Shown here: positions 32,255 to 36,115 of the stretch, in pieces
How the letters are laid out: each line of letters starts with the position of its first letter
Position numbering within the stretch: the first letter of the stretch is position 1
NCBI RefSeq assembly: GCF_040605455.1
Contig: NZ_JBEXCV010000095.1
Location: 1 to 36,115 of the forward strand
Direction: 5' to 3'
From: Embleya sp040605455
GTDB taxonomy: Bacteria > Actinomycetota > Actinomycetes > Streptomycetales > Streptomycetaceae
Length of the DNA: 36,115 bases
Program-made: the position numbers and the translations under genes
The notes under the pieces: generated by a model
What the model was told of the DNA's origin: nothing
The model's database searches: none
What the model saw: the letters and a program-made list of their open reading frames with translations, nothing else

Positions 32255-32497
32255 TCCGACTGCCGCGCATTGCGCCCCGCTTCGCGCGCCGTGACCCGCG
32301 CGCGCCGAGCGGTCGGCTCGCGAACGCTCGCTCGGGTTGCCTGCGCGGGTCTCTTGCTCGGGTTGGTTTGCTCGCTCGGATTCGTTCGCTTCGATCCGCC
32401 TGCCGGGTCGACCCGGAACGCGCGGCTCCGGGTGACGTGATCCGGACCACGCGCATCCGCCCGAATCCGGCGACGCACTCTCGGTAATGTGGGCACC

Positions 32498-32857
32498 ATG
32501 ACGGACACCGAGACCACGACGGCCACGCCGGACCCGGGTTCCCCGGATGCGCGGGTCGAGCGACAGGTGCGCAGGATCGCCAAGCACATCGAGCGCTTCA
32601 CCGCCGCGCACGGCGGCGGAGGCGACGCGATCGTCGAGTACGTCGGGCGCGATGCGACCCGCATCGTGCTCGTCGGGACCGACGGAGCGTGGGGCGACCA
32701 GGTCGTCCGCAACCCGGACATCGCGCGCGCGGCCATCGCCAAGGCGGGCGTCACGCTGCACGAGGAGTTCCCGAACGACCTCGCGGCGAAGGTGCGCACG
32801 ACGAAGTACGAATGGTCCCGAATGGCGGGCCTTCAACTGGGCGGCTCACAGGGCTGA
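32498..32857 (+). CDS. Conserved hypothetical protein, probably leaderless
   Basis: A 119-residue cytoplasmic protein of unknown function. After a Thr-rich leader (MTDTETTTATPDPGSP) it has a helix (ARVERQVRRIAKHIERFTAAHGG), a small beta section (AIVEYVGRDATRIVLVGTDGAWGDQVV), and helices ending LAAKVRTTKYEWSRMAGLQLGGSQG. No catalytic motif is seen. A good -10, TAATGT (32485-32490), ends seven bases before the ATG and there is no Shine-Dalgarno, so translation is probably leaderless. It follows ctaB on the same strand after 243 bases and probably has its own promoter. Confidence 0.8.
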   Translation: MTDTETTTATPDPGSPDARVERQVRRIAKHIERFTAAHGGGGDAIVEYVGRDATRIVLVGTDGAWGDQVVRNPDIARAAIAKAGVTLHEEFPNDLAAKVRTTKYEWSRMAGLQLGGSQG

Positions 32858-32994
32858 GCCGGTTCGACCGCAGGCGACGGGTGCCCGGCTGCGCACGCCG
32901 GACCGCACCCGTCGGCGGTCGGGCGAGAGGGCCGACTGCCACTCTGCGGGAGCAAGAACACCTGCGCCGGCACCTGCTCACCCACCTGCGATCC

Positions 32995-33628
32995 GCGAAC
33001 GACCCCCGGGTGGTCAGGGCCGGTCCCTCGGGCAGCACACACGACTCGGCGCCGGACGGGTCGGTCCCGTCCCCGGTCGGCACGCCCACCGCGATCCGCA
33101 TGCCCTCGACCAGGTCGAGCGGGAACAGGCCGCGGATCGGTGGCGTCCATCGGTTGCCCGAGAGTGCGCCGAGCAGTCCGGTGACGCAGTCCGCCGTGGC
33201 CGCGCCCACATCCGCCGGCCCGCAGCTCGCCCGGACCACGGACAGGCGCAGTCGGGGTTCGTGGGTCGTGGTCACCTCGTGGTCGCCCGCGCGGTCCGCC
33301 GCCAATCGGTCCAGCAGGTGCAGCCGTTCGCGATCGCGCGCGATCCGCTCGGCCGGCCGGTCCCGCTCGGCCCGCAGCACCAGCGTGCGGTCGGCGCCCT
33401 GGCGGCCAGGGTTTCGGCGATCACCGCCGGCGGGACGTCGATCTCGCGCAGCAGCGCGACGGTCAGCGCGTCCCGGGCCTGGTCGGTCGCGTAGTAGCGG
33501 TAGCCGGTGGCGCGATCCACCCGTACGGGCCGCAACAGCCCGACGTCGTCGTAGTGCCGTAGTTGCTTGACGCTCAGCCGACACAGCCGCGCGAAACGGC
33601 CGATGGTGAGCAGTTCCTCTTCCCGCAT
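32995..33628 (-). pseudogene. MerR-family regulator with a frameshift (BmrR-like)
   Basis: From ATG 33628 the frame reads a textbook MerR HTH: LLTIGRFARLCRLSVKQLRHYDDVGLLRPVRVDRATGYRYY, then the dimerisation helix start ALTVALLREIDVPPAVIAETLA. Near 33410 the homology moves by one base to another frame: GRQGADRTLVLRAERDR, ERIARDRERLHLLDRL, then an effector-binding region like GyrI/BmrR domains (GLFPLDLVEGMRIAVGV ... ESCVLPEGPALTT). That homology fades near 33000 before any natural end. As it stands the first frame stops at 33272, giving a 118-residue protein with a DNA-binding head and a scrambled tail. It is either decaying or a single-base error plus a truncated 3' end. Confidence 0.68.
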
Positions 33629-33636
33629 GCCGCCAT

Positions 33637-33664
33637 GCTGGACCCTCCCGCGGGAGGGTCCAGC
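33637..33664. promoter_or_regulatory. 28-bp perfect palindrome beside the MerR gene
   Basis: Fourteen-base arms (GCTGGACCCTCCCG and its complement) meet without a spacer, centred at 33650/33651. It lies nine bases upstream of the MerR start codon and 22 bases beyond the lipoprotein stop. ACCCTCC-type arms are common in MerR-family operators, where a palindrome fills an overlong promoter spacer, so autoregulation is likely. As RNA it would also be a 12-bp stem with a CGCG loop, able to terminate the lipoprotein mRNA. Confidence 0.7.
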
Positions 33665-33686
33665 CGAGGCCGGTGACCGCTCCGGA

Positions 33687-34295
33687 TCAGGAGTGCCAGA
33701 TCTCCTTGATGTCGGTGATCTCGTTCGCCGCGTTCAGGATGAGGTCATACGCGCCGAACGACGAGCACGTGTTGGCGCCGTCGTCCTGGTGGGTCAGGCA
33801 CTTGTCGATGTGGTCCCACACCTGGCCGATGTACTCCGCCTTCCTCGGCGGCGGACCGGCCAGCGTGCCGGTGGCCTTGGGCGCGAACAGCAGCGGCGCC
33901 TGCTCGGCGCCGACCGCCTCGTAGTGGCCGTCGTTGGGGTCGCAGACGAACTTGGTGTTCTTGTAGTACAGCGAACCCTTGGTGGGCTGCTTGACCGGGT
34001 ACACGATCTTGTGCCCGGGCTTGGGCGTGGGCGGCGGCCCGCAGTCCTCACCCGGTTCGGCCGTACCGCCGCCGGCCGGCGGCTTGGCCGACTTCGGCGT
34101 CTGGGTGCGCGCCGGGCCGGAGGCGGCGGGACCACCGCTGGGTACCGGCGCCACCGGTGCCGAGGCGGCCGGCGTGTCGGCCGCCTTCGGCGTTTCCTTC
34201 TTGTCCTTGTCGTCCGCGTTGCACGCGACCAGCGTGAGCGCGGCGACTGTCGCGGCGGTGATCCCGCCCAACATCCTGCGAGTCGTCGGATACAT
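33687..34295 (-). CDS. Secreted lipoprotein of unknown function
   Basis: A 202-residue protein with a clear lipoprotein signal: Arg-rich start (MYPTTRRMLGG), hydrophobic core and lipobox TLVAC at about residues 21-25, so it should be anchored on the outer face of the membrane. A Lys/Asp-rich patch and a Pro/Ala/Ser-rich linker (to about residue 80) lead to a C-terminal domain of about 120 residues. This has four cysteines (in GEDCGPPP, KFVCDPND, IDKCLTHQ and ANTCSSFG) that could form two disulfides. The ATG at 34295 has AGGGGG just upstream. I do not recognise the domain. Its neighbours (a broken MerR gene and a TPR-like gene) give no clue to function. Confidence 0.82.
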   Translation of the reverse strand: MYPTTRRMLGGITAATVAALTLVACNADDKDKKETPKAADTPAASAPVAPVPSGGPAASGPARTQTPKSAKPPAGGGTAEPGEDCGPPPTPKPGHKIVYPVKQPTKGSLYYKNTKFVCDPNDGHYEAVGAEQAPLLFAPKATGTLAGPPPRKAEYIGQVWDHIDKCLTHQDDGANTCSSFGAYDLILNAANEITDIKEIWHS

Positions 34296-34562
34296 CGAAC
34301 CCCCTGTGCGCCGGGCGCCGGGCGCCCGTACTTCGATGGAACTCGCACACACTAGCGATCTTGGAATCCCGACACCGCTGAACCAACACGCGTAAGGTAA
34401 TGGGAATCTCAAGATGCATCTTCGGCCGGGCAAAATCGCGCTCGGTCGACATCCCGTCACGGAACCCAACGAGTCGGCCGTGGCCGGATCCGTACCCGTT
34501 CGGCCCCGTCGGCGGCCCGCTCGCGATAGCGTCACGCGGAGGTCTTCGGGACCAGAGGCGAG

Positions 34563-35921
34563 GTGGGACCCGTGCGGTTCGGATGGCTGCGGCGCCATGA
34601 GCGTCACCTGGAGGAATACCGGCACCGGCGCGAGCAGGAGTCGCCGTGTCCGGGCCGAGCCACGCCCGAACCCCCGCCCGCCGCCTCGTCCTTCGCTGAA
34701 TTCGCAGGCCGGGACGGACACAATCCGGCCGAACCGGAACCGGATCCGCCGGGAAGCGCCGGCGTACCGGCCGAGTCCGACGACGCCGAGGCCACCCGGG
34801 CGCGGATGCTCACCGAGAAGGCCCAACAACTGACCCGGGCCGGCCGGCACGCGGACGCGGCGGCGCCCGCCCGCGCCGCGGTCCGGATGCTCGGTGCGCT
34901 GGCCGGCAAGGACCATCACCGACACGGGCCCGCCCTGGTCGGCGGGTTGCGCGCGTTCGCGGCCGTGCTGGCGGCCGACGGCCGGACCGAGGACGCGGTC
35001 AAGGTGGCCGTGAGCGCCGGCGAACACGCCCGCAGGCTGGCCGCGCTCGACCACCGCGCGCACCGCCCGCTGCTCGCGGTGGCGCTGCGCGAACTCGGCG
35101 CCCGACTCGGCGACCACGGCGACGAATCGGCCGCGCTGGGCGCGCTCCGCGAGTCGGTACAGCTCTTTCGTACCCTCGCCGCCCAGGCGCCCGAGCGACA
35201 CCGCGCCGAACTCGCCCTGTCCCTGGACGAACTCGCCGGCCGACTGGCCGCCACCGGAGCCACCGACGCCGCCCTCGCCGCGTTCACCGAGGCCGAACGC
35301 CTGCTGGGGATCGGCCCGCCACAGGCCCGTCAGGCCGCCGTGCTGCTGCGGCACGCGACCCTGCTCGCCCGCCTCGGCCGAGGTCCCGAGGCGATCGCGC
35401 TGGCCGCCGACGCGGTCGAGGTCCGCCGCGGCTACGCGAGCGCGGACAACGCGCCCGCCGGCCGCCGCGAGGACGAACTCGCCGCGTCGCTACAGAGCCT
35501 GGGCCTGCTGCACAGCGCCGGCGGCGCACACGACGCGGCGGTGGACGCGCTGGAGGAGGCGGTCCGGCTGCGGGCGAGGCGGGTGCGGGCCGACCCCGTG
35601 TTGGCCCGCCGTCCCGAAGTCCCGGTCACCTACGCGCTGTACGGCATCGTCCTGGTCGCCGCGGGCCGACCCGCCGACGCGGTCCCACCGCTCGCCGCGG
35701 CGCTGGGCGTGGGCACCGCGCTGAACCTGGACCGGGTCTCCGATCTGGCCGGGGACACCCTGGTGCGGGCCCATCGCGCCAACCCGGACGCGGTCCGCAA
35801 CCGCTGGATCGCGGCCACCGGCGAGGAACTGCCCGCCTGGATCGAACGCGGGCAACGCCCGCTCCCGCAGCAGGCCAACCGTCGACAGGTGCACCGTCCC
35901 GAACCGCAGGAGGCACTGTAG
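34563..35921 (+). CDS. Tetratricopeptide-repeat-like protein
   Basis: About 452 residues, cytoplasmic. The first 80 are charged and Pro-rich (a RRHERHLEEYRHRREQ helix, then a linker). From there to about residue 400 is an all-helical, Ala/Leu/Arg-rich array whose pairs look like degenerate TPRs, e.g. AQQLTRAGRHADAAAPARAAVRM, ALRELGARLGDHGDESAALGALRESV and SLGLLHSAGGAHDAAVDALEEAVRL. Such proteins in Streptomyces act as protein-protein interaction scaffolds, often in regulation. No enzyme or HTH motif is visible. The start is GTG 34563 or GTG 34572; GAGGTGGG sits better before the second. It is divergent from the lipoprotein gene. Confidence 0.82.
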   Translation: MGPVRFGWLRRHERHLEEYRHRREQESPCPGRATPEPPPAASSFAEFAGRDGHNPAEPEPDPPGSAGVPAESDDAEATRARMLTEKAQQLTRAGRHADAAAPARAAVRMLGALAGKDHHRHGPALVGGLRAFAAVLAADGRTEDAVKVAVSAGEHARRLAALDHRAHRPLLAVALRELGARLGDHGDESAALGALRESVQLFRTLAAQAPERHRAELALSLDELAGRLAATGATDAALAAFTEAERLLGIGPPQARQAAVLLRHATLLARLGRGPEAIALAADAVEVRRGYASADNAPAGRREDELAASLQSLGLLHSAGGAHDAAVDALEEAVRLRARRVRADPVLARRPEVPVTYALYGIVLVAAGRPADAVPPLAAALGVGTALNLDRVSDLAGDTLVRAHRANPDAVRNRWIAATGEELPAWIERGQRPLPQQANRRQVHRPEPQEAL

Positions 35922-35996
35922 GCCCGCGACCGACGACGCACGGTGGGCCCGGGGCGGCACCCACCGGGACGCGCCGGCACACGACAAAGAGCCGCC

Positions 35997-36115
35997 GGAA
36001 GTGGGGGCGCCCCCCCCCCGGGGGGGGGGGGGGGCACCCCCGCGGGCCCCCCCCCCCCCCCCCCCCCCCCCCCGCGGGTGGAGGAGACAAAAAAAAAAAA
36101 AACCCCCCCCCAAAC
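35997..36115. repeat. Low-complexity homopolymer end of the sequence
   Basis: The last 120 bases consist of long C, G and A runs (for example C runs at 36012 and 36045-36073, and a 14-base A run near 36088) with almost no complex sequence. This is unlike anything else in the window and is best read as a poor-quality contig end, not biology. Confidence 0.85.

Noticed and set aside
32255..32497. Short GCTCGCTCGG-type repeats after ctaB
   Set aside because: The copies are few, imperfect and short; no hairpin or periodic array is convincing.
1..36115. tRNA, rRNA, transposase or phage integrase genes
   Set aside because: I looked for cloverleaf arms, rRNA landmarks and transposase/integrase motifs and saw none; the egt block has no flanking direct repeats that I could detect by eye.

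Overview
The window is very GC-rich actinomycete chromosome. Codon use, GTG/TTG starts, leaderless promoters, the suf gene order and the joined ctaA / pentose-phosphate / ctaB neighbourhood all suggest the Streptomycetaceae; I cannot name a genus. Most of it is core metabolism. Accessory or decaying material sits between the blocks, and the right edge ends in homopolymer runs that look like a bad contig end.

Layout. (1) 1-3.4 kb: an ABC-F ATPase on the minus strand ending in a strong hairpin, a frameshifted relic of a neutral zinc metallopeptidase, a 26-bp tandem repeat, and a small anti-sigma-type ATPase. (2) 3.4-6.4 kb: one large plus-strand protein of unknown function with a disordered centre carrying a triplicated motif and a sigma-70 region 4-like helix-turn-helix. 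(3) 6.5-13.3 kb: a complete minus-strand suf operon, sufR-sufB-sufD-Rieske ferredoxin-sufC-sufS-sufU-sufT-like. Its control region carries a CAAC-N6-GTTG palindrome matching the described Streptomyces SufR operator and a TTAGG-N4-CCTAA iron-box-like site. (4) 13.4-16.3 kb: a divergent two-gene ABC exporter and heme A synthase ctaA. (5) 16.3-21.6 kb: remnants of an ESX/WXG100-like gene pair, then the ergothioneine genes egtA-egtB-egtC-egtD on the minus strand. egtC and egtD form one uninterrupted reading frame here; egtE is absent. (6) 22.2-30.9 kb: minus-strand sugar-phosphate genes tkt-tal-pgi-zwf-opcA-pgl, the last four coupled by 4-base start/stop overlaps. (7) 31.3-36.1 kb: ctaB (heme O synthase) divergent from tkt, a small conserved hypothetical, a frameshifted MerR regulator beside a perfect 28-bp palindrome, a lipoprotein, a TPR-like protein, and the low-complexity end.

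How they fit together. The suf operon builds Fe-S clusters with SufR as its cluster-sensing switch. ctaB and ctaA make heme O then heme A for the terminal oxidase. The pentose-phosphate genes supply NADPH and the egt genes make a low-molecular-weight thiol, so much of the window concerns redox and metal homeostasis. I see no clear new multi-gene system. The best leads are the large sigma-region-4-like protein, the egtC-egtD fusion, the dual-site suf control region, and the decaying genes. Three of the gene breaks are single-base shifts and the contig end is poor, so sequencing error must be excluded first.
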